Positions 1 through 7,781 of a stretch of 29,930 bases of DNA are shown one piece after another. The position numbers were made by a program, and so were the translations under genes. Source of the DNA: Pseudomonadota bacterium. Its GTDB lineage: Bacteria > Pseudomonadota > Alphaproteobacteria > Rhizobiales > Rhizobiaceae. How positions within the stretch are numbered: the stretch's first letter is position 1; the number at the start of each line of letters is the position of its first letter. The stretch is taken from the NCBI GenBank assembly GCA_023390055.1, contig JAEWDP010000123.1, forward strand, positions 1 to 29,930, read 5' to 3'. The notes beneath the pieces were generated by a model. The model was not told where the DNA came from, did not search any database, and saw nothing but the letters and a program-made list of their open reading frames with translations.

Positions 1-552
1 TTCTGTCATGGTGACGCCGGGTGAAGGGTGTCCAAGCCATTCGATCTCTCCGTATTTCTTGCAGAATACAAAGAATCTGATTGCCGCCCTTCACTCAACC
101 CCCTCCCATTCTTGGACAGACACTAAGCAATCAACATGCAAGATTTTTTTGCACGCTAGATTACTTTTTTTCTGCGTCTTGTCCGGTGTATTTAAGTTAC
201 GGAAAACGCATCGGTAATTTTGGTATCGTCTATCCTTAGTGGCGACAGCGGCGGCGCCCATTTTTGACCAACGTCAACTTAACCAGGACAGTTCAAGCCT
301 AAAACTATTCTGTCTTGCATTGCGCACGTCGATAGGCGCCCAAAGCGCTCCAGATACAGTCAGTTTCCGAATAGACCTACTGCTTGCGGAAGCTCAGCAG
401 CACCATTCCTTATGGCATGACAAACCATCGCATGCCAGCTTGCGCCGCTTGATTGCGCGAAAGGACGACACCATAAATCGAATTGAAGTGCCCTCTTACA
501 GTGAATTGTCTACACTCCGCCCGACCGGACATCGAGGAAAGCCACATTCAAC
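1..552. other. No recognisable gene in the left edge
   Basis: I find no coding region I can support here. Open frames at 8-217 and 239-589 on the plus strand show no recognisable domain, no good ribosome binding site, and the second runs into the S10 peptidase gene in another frame. The stretch is relatively AT-rich around 140-175, with two T-runs, and holds one perfect 7-bp inverted repeat (413-437). It probably carries the promoter of the S10 gene and perhaps decayed sequence. Confidence 0.5.
413..437. repeat. Inverted repeat TGGCATG-N11-CATGCCA
   Basis: Perfect 7-bp arms at 413-419 and 431-437 lie 116 bp upstream of the S10 peptidase start. The arms and the roughly 18-bp centre-to-centre distance would suit a dimeric regulator, or the element could fold as a hairpin. 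No known family is recognised. Confidence 0.4.
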
Positions 553-2067
553 ATGCCGCACATCCAGATACTCCTCCTCTTCCTGTTGATTTTTTGTACC
601 ACCCCGGCTCTGGCCGAAGAGCGGACGACGACACAACAATCAGATCAGACGACAGCGGCCTTACCCGGGATCTTTTCATTGATTCCGGCGGATTCGATAA
701 CAAATCACGTTCTGCAGGGTCCAGCAGGTGGTACCGCATACACGGCAACGGCAGGGACGATCGATCTTTCCGGTCAAGACGGAAAGATCAAGGCAAAGCT
801 TTTCTATACGGCCTACACCATGCGGGGAGCACAGCCGAATCGTCCACTGACATTTGCATTTAATGGGGGGCCAGGTGCAGCCTCCGCCTACCTGCATCTC
901 GGGCTCCTCGGTCCGAAGGTGCTCGATTTTGGGCCTGAAGGTGATGACGGCAGCACGCCATTACTGAAAGACAATCCCGACAGTTGGTTGCGTTTTACCG
1001 ACATCGTTCTCATCGACCCGGTAGGGACAGGTTGGAGCCGCGCAGCAAGCAGCAAAGACGCAGAGGCATTCTTTGGCGTAACCGAGGACGCCGAGAGCCT
1101 TGCCAAAATGATAGCCCTATATGTAAAAAGAAACGACCGCATCAGTTCACCAAAGTTTCTAATCGGTGAGAGTTACGGCGGCTTTCGAGCGGCCAAAGTC
1201 GCGGCGGCACTGAAAGACAATCAGGGACTGCTTATTTCCGGCATGATCATGGTATCGCCATTGATCGAAGGCCGTTTTGTATTCGGGCCAGATGATGATC
1301 CCTTGACGAATGCCCTATTGTTGCCTTCGCTTGCCGCAGCCGAATTGGAACGGAAGGGACGTTTCGAACCGGACGCTCTTGTCGCAGCCGAAGACTTTGC
1401 AATACGTGATTACCTTGTCGCACTAGCCGGCCCACCCCTTTTGGACGATTCCGCCTCATCACTTTATGAGAGGATCGCCGATCTCACCGGCCTACACGTA
1501 AAGGCGATCGCGCGCACAGGCGGTTTAATCTCCAGTATTTATGCCAAGCACACAGGCAAGGAAGGCAAGATTATCAGCCCGTATGACGCCAGCTACGTGA
1601 GTGCAGATCCCTATCCTGAAGCAGACTACGCGCGCCATAACGACCCGATCCTCGATGGTTTTACTCGTGCCTATGGTGGCGCTTTTGCCAGCTATGCATC
1701 AAAGGATCTTGGTTATGACAGCGAGTTGACCTACACGATGCTCAATCAGGACGTGAACCGGAGCTGGTCCTGGGGCAGAGGCCGAAATGAAGACGGTCGA
1801 CTGCGTGCCAGTGCCGCCAATGATATCAGAGATCTCCTGTCCGTCATCCCGACCTTTCGACTGATGGTGGCCCATGGCTACAGCGATGCGATCACACCGT
1901 ATGGGTTCAGTCGTTATGTTCTGGATCACCTGCCGCCAATGCTGGCGGACGGTCGAACGTCACTCAATCTCTATCGTGGGGGACATATGTTCTATACCGA
2001 TCCGCCGCAACGACGTGCATTCTTCGACGACGCCGCAGACTTTTACGCCAGGACCACATCCCAGTGA
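553..2067 (+). CDS. Exported S10-family serine carboxypeptidase
   Basis: Predicted 504-residue peptidase of the S10 (serine carboxypeptidase) family, which removes C-terminal residues from peptides with an alpha/beta-hydrolase fold. The first 21 residues form a signal peptide with a hydrophobic core and an ALA-type cleavage site before Glu-Glu, so the protein should act in the periplasm or outside. The nucleophile motif GESYGG gives Ser207; the expected acid and base are Asp445 (GYSDAIT) and His478 (RGGHMFY), in the family order Ser-Asp-His. A FNGGPGAAS segment near residue 100 fits the oxyanion-hole region of the family. Length is normal for bacterial S10 proteins. The gene stands alone and converges on pcaF. 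Substrate is unknown. The start at 553 is chosen because it gives the intact signal peptide. Confidence 0.88.
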   Translation: MPHIQILLLFLLIFCTTPALAEERTTTQQSDQTTAALPGIFSLIPADSITNHVLQGPAGGTAYTATAGTIDLSGQDGKIKAKLFYTAYTMRGAQPNRPLTFAFNGGPGAASAYLHLGLLGPKVLDFGPEGDDGSTPLLKDNPDSWLRFTDIVLIDPVGTGWSRAASSKDAEAFFGVTEDAESLAKMIALYVKRNDRISSPKFLIGESYGGFRAAKVAAALKDNQGLLISGMIMVSPLIEGRFVFGPDDDPLTNALLLPSLAAAELERKGRFEPDALVAAEDFAIRDYLVALAGPPLLDDSASSLYERIADLTGLHVKAIARTGGLISSIYAKHTGKEGKIISPYDASYVSADPYPEADYARHNDPILDGFTRAYGGAFASYASKDLGYDSELTYTMLNQDVNRSWSWGRGRNEDGRLRASAANDIRDLLSVIPTFRLMVAHGYSDAITPYGFSRYVLDHLPPMLADGRTSLNLYRGGHMFYTDPPQRRAFFDDAADFYARTTSQ

Positions 2068-2146
2068 CAACAAATCGAAAGACGTCACCGGTGTCTCACA
2101 TTAATCTTTAGCGCAGCCATGTACATAATCACTTCAACATCTTGAT

Positions 2147-3352
2147 CTAGGCGCGTTCAAGTGCAATCGAGATCCCTTGGCCGACACCAATACACATCGT
2201 TGACAACGCTCTTTTGCCCTGGCGGATGGACAGTTCCAGTGCAGCAGTTCCCGTAATACGGGCACCCGACATACCCAGGGGATGACCAAGTGCAATTGCC
2301 CCGCCGTTCGGGTTCACATGGCTGGCATCTTCAGCAATGCCAAGTTGGCGCAATACGGCAATACCCTGACTGGCAAAGGCTTCATTGAGTTCAATGATAT
2401 CGAAGTCGCTCGGAGACAAGCCAAGTCGGGCGCAAAGCTTCTTGGTTGCTGGCGCAGGGCCAATCCCCATGATACGCGGTGCAACTCCGGCTGTTGCGCC
2501 ACCAAGAATGCGTGCGATTGGCGTGAGGCCATGTTTTCTTGCGGCATTCTGCGAGGCAATGACAAGGGCGGCTGCACCATCGTTGACACCGGATGCATTG
2601 CCAGCCGTGACTGTTCCACCATCTTTCTTGAACGGAGTACCCAGCTTGGCGAGAGCTTCAACCGTCGTTGCGCGCGGATGCTCGTCACGCTCAACGATGA
2701 TCGGATCTCCCTTGCGCTGCGGCACGGTAACGGAGGTAATTTCGCGCGCCAGCCGGCCATTTTCCTGCGCTTCTGCAGCCTTGCTTTGGGAGCGCATCGC
2801 AAAGGCATCCTGGTCTTCTCGCGAGATGCCGAAATCCTCGGCGACATTTTCTCCAGTTTCCGGCATCGAATCGACGCCGTACTGCTTCTTCATCAACGGA
2901 TTGACAAAGCGCCATCCAATCGTCGTATCGTAGATTTCGGCATGACGCGAGAACGCCGACCCTGCCTTCGGCATCACGAAGGGGGCACGGCTCATGCTTT
3001 CGACCCCACCCGCAACGATGAGTTCCGCCTCACCTGCCTTGATTGCACGTGCTGCAGCAATCACCGCGTCCATACCGGATCCGCAGAGCCGATTAATGGT
3101 CGTTCCAGTCACGGAACCCGGGAAACCCGCCAGGAGAAGCGACATACGAGCGACATTACGATTGTCTTCTCCTGCCTGGTTGGCGCAACCAAAGATGACA
3201 TCGTCCACCGCTTCCCAATCCACGGCAGCATTCCGTTCCATCAGTGATCGCAAGGGAATCGCGCCCAGATCGTCGGCCCGTACGGAGGAAAGCCCCCCAC
3301 CAAAACGGCCAATTGGCGTGCGGATATAATCGCAGATATAGGCTTCGCTCAT
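2147..3352 (-). CDS. pcaF: 3-oxoadipyl-CoA thiolase
   Basis: Thiolase of 401 residues that cleaves 3-oxoadipyl-CoA with CoA into succinyl-CoA and acetyl-CoA, the last step of the beta-ketoadipate pathway. Thiolase motifs are complete: Cys90 in NRLCGSGMDAV is the acyl-carrying nucleophile, His357 lies in GHPLGMSG, and Cys387 in CIGVGQG is the C-terminal acid/base. An upstream in-frame start exists, but ATG 3352 gives the usual family length and has a GAGGA ribosome binding site a few bases before it. It is the third gene of pcaIJF, 10 bp after pcaJ. The close relation of biosynthetic and degradative thiolases means the specific name rests on the operon, which is strong here. Confidence 0.93.
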   Translation of the reverse strand: MSEAYICDYIRTPIGRFGGGLSSVRADDLGAIPLRSLMERNAAVDWEAVDDVIFGCANQAGEDNRNVARMSLLLAGFPGSVTGTTINRLCGSGMDAVIAAARAIKAGEAELIVAGGVESMSRAPFVMPKAGSAFSRHAEIYDTTIGWRFVNPLMKKQYGVDSMPETGENVAEDFGISREDQDAFAMRSQSKAAEAQENGRLAREITSVTVPQRKGDPIIVERDEHPRATTVEALAKLGTPFKKDGGTVTAGNASGVNDGAAALVIASQNAARKHGLTPIARILGGATAGVAPRIMGIGPAPATKKLCARLGLSPSDFDIIELNEAFASQGIAVLRQLGIAEDASHVNPNGGAIALGHPLGMSGARITGTAALELSIRQGKRALSTMCIGVGQGISIALERA

Positions 3353-3362
3353 AACGTCCTCT

Positions 3363-4061
3363 TCAAAGTTTTGGTACAACGAGATCCGCCACGGGCCCGT
3401 CAATATTGAGCGGTGCGCCGGTCATCGCCTGAAGTTCGTCAAGCGACATGTCCGCCAATTTCTCACGCAGCACGAAACCGCCGTCAACAATGTCAACAAC
3501 GGCATGACTTGTGTAAACCCGCGTGATGCAGGCGACCCCGGTCAATGGGAACGTGCATTTATCGACAAGCTTCGGCTCGCCTTTCTTCGTGACGTGCTCG
3601 GTGATGACACAAACCCGCTTGGCACCGTGCACAAGGTCCATGGCGCCACCGACCGCGGGAACGCCCTTCGCACCAACACGCCAGTTGGCGAGGTCACCGT
3701 TTCTGGCCACTTGATATGCCCCAAGAATTGCGACGTCCAGATGGCCGCCACGCACCATGGCAAAGCTGTCGGCATGGTGAAAGAACGCAGCACCCTTCTT
3801 CAAGGTTACAGCCTTCTTTCCAGCATTGATCAGATCCCAGTCTTCTTCGCCAGCGGGCGGAGCCTCTCCGAAGTTGAGGATCCCATTCTCGGTATGGAAG
3901 ATCGCTTGCCGTCCAGGTGGCTGATACCGTGCAACCATTTCCGGAAACCCGATCCCGAGATTGACATAAGCACCATCAGCAATATCCTGCGCAGCGCGCC
4001 ATGCGATCTGCGCATTGGTAAGCTTGATGTCTTCTCTGGTGTTAGCGTGATGCTCGGTCAT
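3363..4061 (-). CDS. pcaJ: 3-oxoadipate CoA-transferase, subunit B
   Basis: Beta subunit (232 residues) of succinyl-CoA:3-oxoadipate CoA-transferase, which moves CoA from succinyl-CoA to 3-oxoadipate. The catalytic glutamate is expected in the ENG motif (Glu58 in FHTENGILNFGE), the residue that forms the glutamyl-CoA thioester in this family. The segments DSFAMVRGGHLDVAILGAYQ and GAMDLVHGAKRV are typical of the subunit. Its ATG overlaps the pcaI stop in an ATGA arrangement (4058-4061), which suggests translational coupling of the two subunits. It is followed directly by pcaF. The N-terminus is about 15 residues longer than in many homologues, but I see no better start. Confidence 0.93.
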   Translation of the reverse strand: MTEHHANTREDIKLTNAQIAWRAAQDIADGAYVNLGIGFPEMVARYQPPGRQAIFHTENGILNFGEAPPAGEEDWDLINAGKKAVTLKKGAAFFHHADSFAMVRGGHLDVAILGAYQVARNGDLANWRVGAKGVPAVGGAMDLVHGAKRVCVITEHVTKKGEPKLVDKCTFPLTGVACITRVYTSHAVVDIVDGGFVLREKLADMSLDELQAMTGAPLNIDGPVADLVVPKL

Positions 4062-4765
4062 GCGTAGGCCACTCCAGCTCGAATAAGCTCTTCCTCCTGA
4101 CGGGGATCAGAGACTTGAACAACCCGATCAACGAAGATCCCCGGGGTCACGATGTTTTCAGGATCAAGGGAGCCGGCCGGGACGATCTCTGAAACCTGCA
4201 CAATTGTTTTTCCCGCAGCCATACACATAAGCGGATTGAAATTACGGCCCGCCTTGTTGTACGTAAGGTTCCCTTGCACATCGCCGAGTTGCGCTTTGAC
4301 GATTGCGAAATCCGCCTTTAACCAGCGCTCCTGAACATAATGCCTGCCGTCAAATTCCGCGATCGGCTTACCCTCGGAAAGTTCCGTCCCATAAGCTGTG
4401 GGCGTGTAGAAAGCCGGAATCCCGGCCCCACCAGCTCGGATGCGCTCGGCCAATGTTCCTTGGGGAACGAGTTCCAGCTCAATTTCTCCGGCGAGGTACT
4501 TATCGGTGAACGCTCGCGGGTCAGATGATCTCGGAAACGAGCAGACCATCTTTCGGACCATACCCGCATCGATCATTGCTGCGATACCTATACGCCCATT
4601 GCCAGCATTATTGTTGATAACGGTAAGGCCTTTAGGGCGTCTATCAATCAGAGCGTGGATGAGCTCTATCGGTGCACCCGATCCTCCAAATCCGCCAATC
4701 ATGATGACTGCGCCGTCACCGATCTCGGACACCGCGTCCGCGACGCTTGCAATCGTCTTGTCCAT
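4058..4765 (-). CDS. pcaI: 3-oxoadipate CoA-transferase, subunit A
   Basis: Alpha subunit (235 residues) of the CoA-transferase that activates 3-oxoadipate. The glycine-rich CoA-binding loop of the family is at residues 24-32 (GGFGGSGAP), and the NNNAGNG stretch further on is also characteristic. The open frame extends to a TTG at 4789, but ATG 4765 is preferred: GGAGA sits five bases upstream and the length then fits the family. First gene of pcaIJF, transcribed away from pcaR. The shared 111-bp intergenic region carries a palindrome that I propose as the PcaR operator, so transcription is probably activated by PcaR with 3-oxoadipate as the family's usual inducer. Confidence 0.93.
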   Translation of the reverse strand: MDKTIASVADAVSEIGDGAVIMIGGFGGSGAPIELIHALIDRRPKGLTVINNNAGNGRIGIAAMIDAGMVRKMVCSFPRSSDPRAFTDKYLAGEIELELVPQGTLAERIRAGGAGIPAFYTPTAYGTELSEGKPIAEFDGRHYVQERWLKADFAIVKAQLGDVQGNLTYNKAGRNFNPLMCMAAGKTIVQVSEIVPAGSLDPENIVTPGIFVDRVVQVSDPRQEEELIRAGVAYA

Positions 4766-4824
4766 ACGTGTCTCCATCTCTTGCGACAAAGCAACTCATA
4801 GACAGTGCGTTAGTAGACAGCAAT

Positions 4825-4869
4825 CCATTTGTACGATAATTGATATTTGTTCATATATCGCACAAATGG
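4825..4869. promoter_or_regulatory. Candidate PcaR operator between pcaI and pcaR
   Basis: Arms CCATTTGTACGATA (4825-4838) and TATCGCACAAATGG (4856-4869) are inverted copies with 13 of 14 positions matching, separated by 17 bp. Inside it, 4849-4863 reads GTTCATATATCGCAC, which agrees at 11 of 15 positions with the Pseudomonas PcaR/IclR-family site that I recall as GTTCGATAATCGCAC. The position between divergent pcaI and pcaR fits both activation of pcaIJF and autoregulation. Binding is inferred, not shown. Confidence 0.6.
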
Positions 4870-4876
4870 AACCAAG

Positions 4877-5629
4877 ATGCGGGAGACTGATTTTCTTAAC
4901 GGCTTCGCCAAGGGACTAAGAGTTCTCGAAGCTTTCGGCGAGGCTACACCAAGGTTATCAATTGCCGATGTCTCCCGATTGACGGACCTCGATCGCGCAA
5001 CCTCACGGCGTTGCCTGCTCACGCTCGCGAAGTTGGGTTATGCGGACTATGACGGCAAGTTTTTCGTCCTCACACCACGTGTACTCCGCATTGGACATGC
5101 CTACCTGTCTGCTACATCGTTGCCGCAGATCGTCCAGCCTCAACTCGACCGCCTCTCCGAAGGCATTTCTCAAAGTACATCGGTTAGTGTCCTTGACGGG
5201 TCAGAGATCGTCTATGTCGCACGCGCCTCTCACCGGCGTGTAATGTCGATCAATCTTATGCCTGGAAGTCGACTCCCTGCCTATTGTGCATCGATGGGTA
5301 GGGTATTGCTCGCAGCGATTTCTCCTGACAGCGCAACGCAATTGCTCAACCAGAGTGACCTTAGATCCTTCACGCCGCACACCAAGACAGATCCCGCTGA
5401 GTTGATGGAAGAACTCGCGAAGGTTCGCCTACAGGGCTTTGCCGTCATCGATCAGGAACTTGAACTGGGTCTCTGCTCCATTGCCGTTCCGTTACGAAAT
5501 GGGCGTAATCAAACTGTTGCGGCACTCAACATCGGTGCACCCGCGGCACAAATTCCAGCCGATGGGCTGGCAAATCTTTTTCTTCCCAGACTGCTGACCG
5601 TTGCTGAAACGCTTCGACCTATATTGTGA
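4877..5629 (+). CDS. pcaR: IclR-family regulator of pcaIJF
   Basis: IclR-type regulator (250 residues) of the PcaR/PcaU/PobR subgroup. The N-terminal winged helix-turn-helix spans about residues 8-70 (LSIADVSRLTDLDRATSRRC is the helix-turn-helix core) and is followed by the IclR effector-binding domain, with the typical segments YVARASHRR, LPAYCASMGRVLLA and ELELGLCSIAVPL. In this subgroup the ligand is generally 3-oxoadipate or protocatechuate. The open frame starts at 4847, but that start lies within the proposed operator; ATG 4877 has GGAA upstream and begins the conserved FLNGFAKGLRVLEAF segment. Divergent from pcaIJF, its likely target. Assignment as PcaR rests on subgroup and context. 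Confidence 0.88.
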   Translation: MRETDFLNGFAKGLRVLEAFGEATPRLSIADVSRLTDLDRATSRRCLLTLAKLGYADYDGKFFVLTPRVLRIGHAYLSATSLPQIVQPQLDRLSEGISQSTSVSVLDGSEIVYVARASHRRVMSINLMPGSRLPAYCASMGRVLLAAISPDSATQLLNQSDLRSFTPHTKTDPAELMEELAKVRLQGFAVIDQELELGLCSIAVPLRNGRNQTVAALNIGAPAAQIPADGLANLFLPRLLTVAETLRPIL

Positions 5630-5792
5630 GAACCTGCTTGGGCGAACGCCAACACGATTTGCGGAGCAACCTATGCGACAGGCGAGAAAACAAATTTCTC
5701 AGGGTCAAAAGTATTTCTACTTGAAAAAACGATCCAGATATCGCATTCGATCGTGTCTGATCACGCCTTGGTGAGTGTCCGTGAATTGCCGA

Positions 5793-5849
5793 AGCCGGGC
5801 ACCTCCGGTTATCAGCAGGGGATCGCCGCCAGAAACAGGCGGCACCTGC
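5793..5849 (+). repeat. Two tandem stem-loops upstream of the L,D-transpeptidase
   Basis: First hairpin: AGCCGG (5793-5798) with CCGGTT (5805-5810), six pairs including one G-U. Second: GCAGG (5815-5819) with CCTGC (5845-5849) outside, and GCCGCC (5825-5830) with GGCGGC (5838-5843) inside, loop AGAAACA. The second is strongly GC-rich. It lies between pcaR and the transpeptidase and is not followed by a clear T-run, so it is a weak terminator candidate at best; it could be leader structure or a dispersed palindromic repeat. Confidence 0.5.
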
Positions 5850-5904
5850 ATCGTTTTACGGCCTCATAACACCCCGGTCGCCATAATAAATCTGGAACTC
5901 TGCC

Positions 5905-6591
5905 TTGTTGAAGTTCACTCGTCGAAGCCTGTTGATTGCGGCACCCTTACTTGCGGCCGGCTGCACCACCACTGCCCGCCAACCGCGCGATACCAAACCA
6001 GCGATACCGGCATCATATCTTGCCATGTATGCCGCTGTAGAAGGTGAGCAGTTTCCGATCCCGGCGACAGACCTCAGAAGTATCGATCCAAAATTCTACC
6101 GGCGCGAGGTTGACTATCCGACACACGAACCGACGGGAACAATCGTGGTCGATACGGCCGCCCGTTATCTCTACCTCGTCGGCGAGAATGGACGTGCCAT
6201 GCGGTACGGGATCGGGGTTGGCAAGGCCGGTCTCGAGTTCGAAGGCGCGGGGGTCGTTCAGTACAAGCGAGAGTGGCCACGATGGACACCAACCCAGGCG
6301 ATGGTTGAGCGTGAGCCTGAACGCTACGGCCCACTTGCATCGGGGATGGAACCCGGGCCTACAAATCCACTCGGACCACGTGCACTTTATCTTTTCAAGG
6401 ACGGCAAGGACACACTTTACCGCATCCATGGTACAACCGAATCCTGGACAATTGGCAAGGCGATCTCGAGTGGGTGTATACGCTTGCTGAACCAGGACAT
6501 ACTCGATCTGTACAGGCGTGTTCCTAACGGAACCCGAGTGGTCGTTCTTCAAAAACATACCCCGGTTTCACGATCAAACCCGGTCGTTTGA
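5905..6591 (+). CDS. L,D-transpeptidase (YkuD domain) lipoprotein
   Basis: Predicted 228-residue L,D-transpeptidase of the YkuD/ErfK family, enzymes that make 3-3 peptidoglycan crosslinks or attach proteins to the peptidoglycan. Residues 1-20 form a lipoprotein signal with paired arginines (TRRSLLIAA) and a lipobox ending at Cys20 (LLAAGC), so it is probably membrane-anchored in the periplasm and may use the Tat route. The YkuD domain covers about residues 77-216; the catalytic motif is His175-Gly ... Ser189-Gly-Cys191-Ile-Arg-Leu. The reading frame is closed by a stop at 5887, so translation must begin at TTG 5905 or the adjacent TTG, with GGAA upstream. It is a single gene with no functional link to its neighbours. 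Confidence 0.9.
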   Translation: MLKFTRRSLLIAAPLLAAGCTTTARQPRDTKPAIPASYLAMYAAVEGEQFPIPATDLRSIDPKFYRREVDYPTHEPTGTIVVDTAARYLYLVGENGRAMRYGIGVGKAGLEFEGAGVVQYKREWPRWTPTQAMVEREPERYGPLASGMEPGPTNPLGPRALYLFKDGKDTLYRIHGTTESWTIGKAISSGCIRLLNQDILDLYRRVPNGTRVVVLQKHTPVSRSNPVV

Positions 6592-7122
6592 AACTTGCAG
6601 CTCTCAACATTGTCTGAAACGCTCACCTGCGGTTCTATCACCGGCTTGCAACCATCCAGCAATTTTGCGTCAGCCGATTAACAGCAGTTTGCCACATACG
6701 ATGAGCGTTGCAGTCTTGGATCACGGCCCGGACTGCAACATTCCTTGGGCATCCCGCAGGACGTCTTCGAGCATAGCCATCGCTCCGCAATCTGCGGAGC
6801 AAGACGGTTCATTCGAAGCTATATCTGATGACGAGACAAGACACTCTCCGCTTGTCGGAAACCCCTTATTGTCTGTTAATCCACTGTCGAATTTCCATAG
6901 GTTCTGCTTCGGATGCGTCGGCGATGGCTGTGTCGAGGCTCGCGAGATTCAAGCGGCCTCATACCGGTGTCCTTCATGGAACCCCGGCAAGCACGTGCAG
7001 ACAAGACGAATGATATTGTCAGCATCGTTCACAACTCTAGCCACGGTGTGCTTTTCAAGCTTCGATCAGAAATCTCCCAATTGGGAAAGTTTTGCGGCCG
7101 GCAATGAATCTTGCCGACCTCA
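6592..7122. other. 530 bp without a supported gene
   Basis: The longest open frame (plus strand, 6518-7126) begins inside the L,D-transpeptidase gene and shows no recognisable motif; a shorter one at 6913-7107 is equally anonymous. The minus strand has no frame of 60 codons. This may be remnant sequence from an insertion or deletion. A -35/-10-like pair and a riboswitch follow directly. Confidence 0.5.
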
Positions 7123-7151
7123 TTGAAAGTGTCACAACGTCGATATACATA
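7123..7151 (+). promoter_or_regulatory. Possible sigma-70 promoter of the riboswitch-PACE transcript
   Basis: TTGAAA (7123-7128) and TACATA (7146-7151) are separated by 17 bp. Transcription would start near 7158, a few bases before the first riboswitch hairpin, which is the spacing expected if the RNA begins with the aptamer. The match is reasonable but short, so this is tentative. Confidence 0.4.
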
Positions 7152-7160
7152 CCGATCAGT

Positions 7161-7204
7161 GAGGACGGCCTCCCCCAAAGGGATTGTTCACCGGGACGGC
7201 CCGG
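7161..7204 (+). ncRNA. Guanidine-II riboswitch (mini-ykkC)
   Basis: Two short hairpins carry identical ACGG loops in the same closing context, GGACGGCC. P1 is GAGG (7161-7164), loop 7165-7168, CCTC (7169-7172). P2 is CCGGG (7191-7195), loop 7196-7199, CCCGG (7200-7204). The linker is 18 nt. Two stem-loops with ACGR tetraloops are the defining features of the mini-ykkC class, in which the loops kiss when guanidinium binds. The ribosome binding site AGAGG (7211-7215) of the downstream gene begins seven bases after P2, and the CCTC strand of P1 is complementary to its GAGG, so ligand binding could free the site and switch expression on. The regulatory mechanism is inferred. Confidence 0.85.
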
Positions 7205-7221
7205 CAACCAAGAGGTCTACT

Positions 7222-7659
7222 ATGCGCACCGTTGGTGACCGTGTCCGTCACGCAATCAGTTTCGAAATCATCGGATTGGCCCTCATCACACCGCTTGGTG
7301 CATTGGCCTTCAACATGCCTGTACATGATATCGGCGTGGTCGGCCTGGTCAGCGCCACCATCGCGACTGCCTGGAATTTCGTCTACAATTACCTATTCGA
7401 CGTGGTCCTGCAGCGCCAAACCGGCTCGACCGAGAAATCGAACGCGATTCGCATCATACACGCCATCCTCTTCGAACTTGGTCTTCTGGCAGCTCTGATG
7501 CCCTTCATCGCCTGGTATCTGGGCGTCTCCCTCTGGACCGCCTTTATCATGGATGCCTCTTTCGCCCTGTTCTACATGGGCTATGCCTACTTGTTCAACC
7601 TCGGCTACGACCGGCTTTTCCCGCTGCCGGAATGGAAGTCAACCAATGCTTCAGCCTAA
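7222..7659 (+). CDS. PACE-family multidrug/biocide efflux protein
   Basis: Inner-membrane protein of 145 residues of the proteobacterial antimicrobial compound efflux (PACE) family, relatives of AceI that export chlorhexidine, acriflavine-type dyes and short diamines by proton exchange. It has four predicted membrane helices in two tandem bacterial-transmembrane-pair repeats. Repeat motifs are intact: RVRHAISFE with the essential acidic residue at Glu15, as in AceI; WNFVYNYLFD closing repeat 1; RIIHAILFE and YLFNLGYDRLFP in repeat 2. A longer frame begins at 7111, but ATG 7222 has AGAGG seven bases upstream and puts Glu15 in register. The riboswitch in front implies control by guanidinium, so guanidinium or a guanidino compound may be a natural substrate. 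No LysR regulator is adjacent, unlike aceI. Confidence 0.92.
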   Translation: MRTVGDRVRHAISFEIIGLALITPLGALAFNMPVHDIGVVGLVSATIATAWNFVYNYLFDVVLQRQTGSTEKSNAIRIIHAILFELGLLAALMPFIAWYLGVSLWTAFIMDASFALFYMGYAYLFNLGYDRLFPLPEWKSTNASA

Positions 7660-7781
7660 TATGCCCAGCTAGCCGTGCTCCAGCCATCTCGCGCTCATTC
7701 GTTTGGGCGGCGCATTGTCAACTGTGGTGGTAGAACCATGAATGCGCCATTGTGTTGACCGGGAGGCCCTGTCCCCTGAGG

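Noticed and set aside
27..119. Inverted TGTCCAAG copies at about 28-35 and 112-119, considered as insertion-sequence ends
   Set aside because: Only 8 bp match, the interval is under 100 bp and no transposase is present.
239..589. A 116-codon frame upstream of the S10 peptidase
   Set aside because: No motif, poor start, and it overlaps the signal-peptide coding region of the peptidase in another frame.
2078..2100. CACCGGTG palindrome between the S10 gene and pcaF as a bidirectional terminator
   Set aside because: Short stem and no T-run on either side.
2282..3247. A 321-codon plus-strand frame opposite pcaF
   Set aside because: It is a long shadow of the thiolase gene on the other strand; no domain is visible and the thiolase is certain.
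6518..7126. A 202-codon plus-strand frame after the L,D-transpeptidase
   Set aside because: It begins inside the previous gene, has no ribosome binding site or recognisable motif, and its composition looks non-coding.
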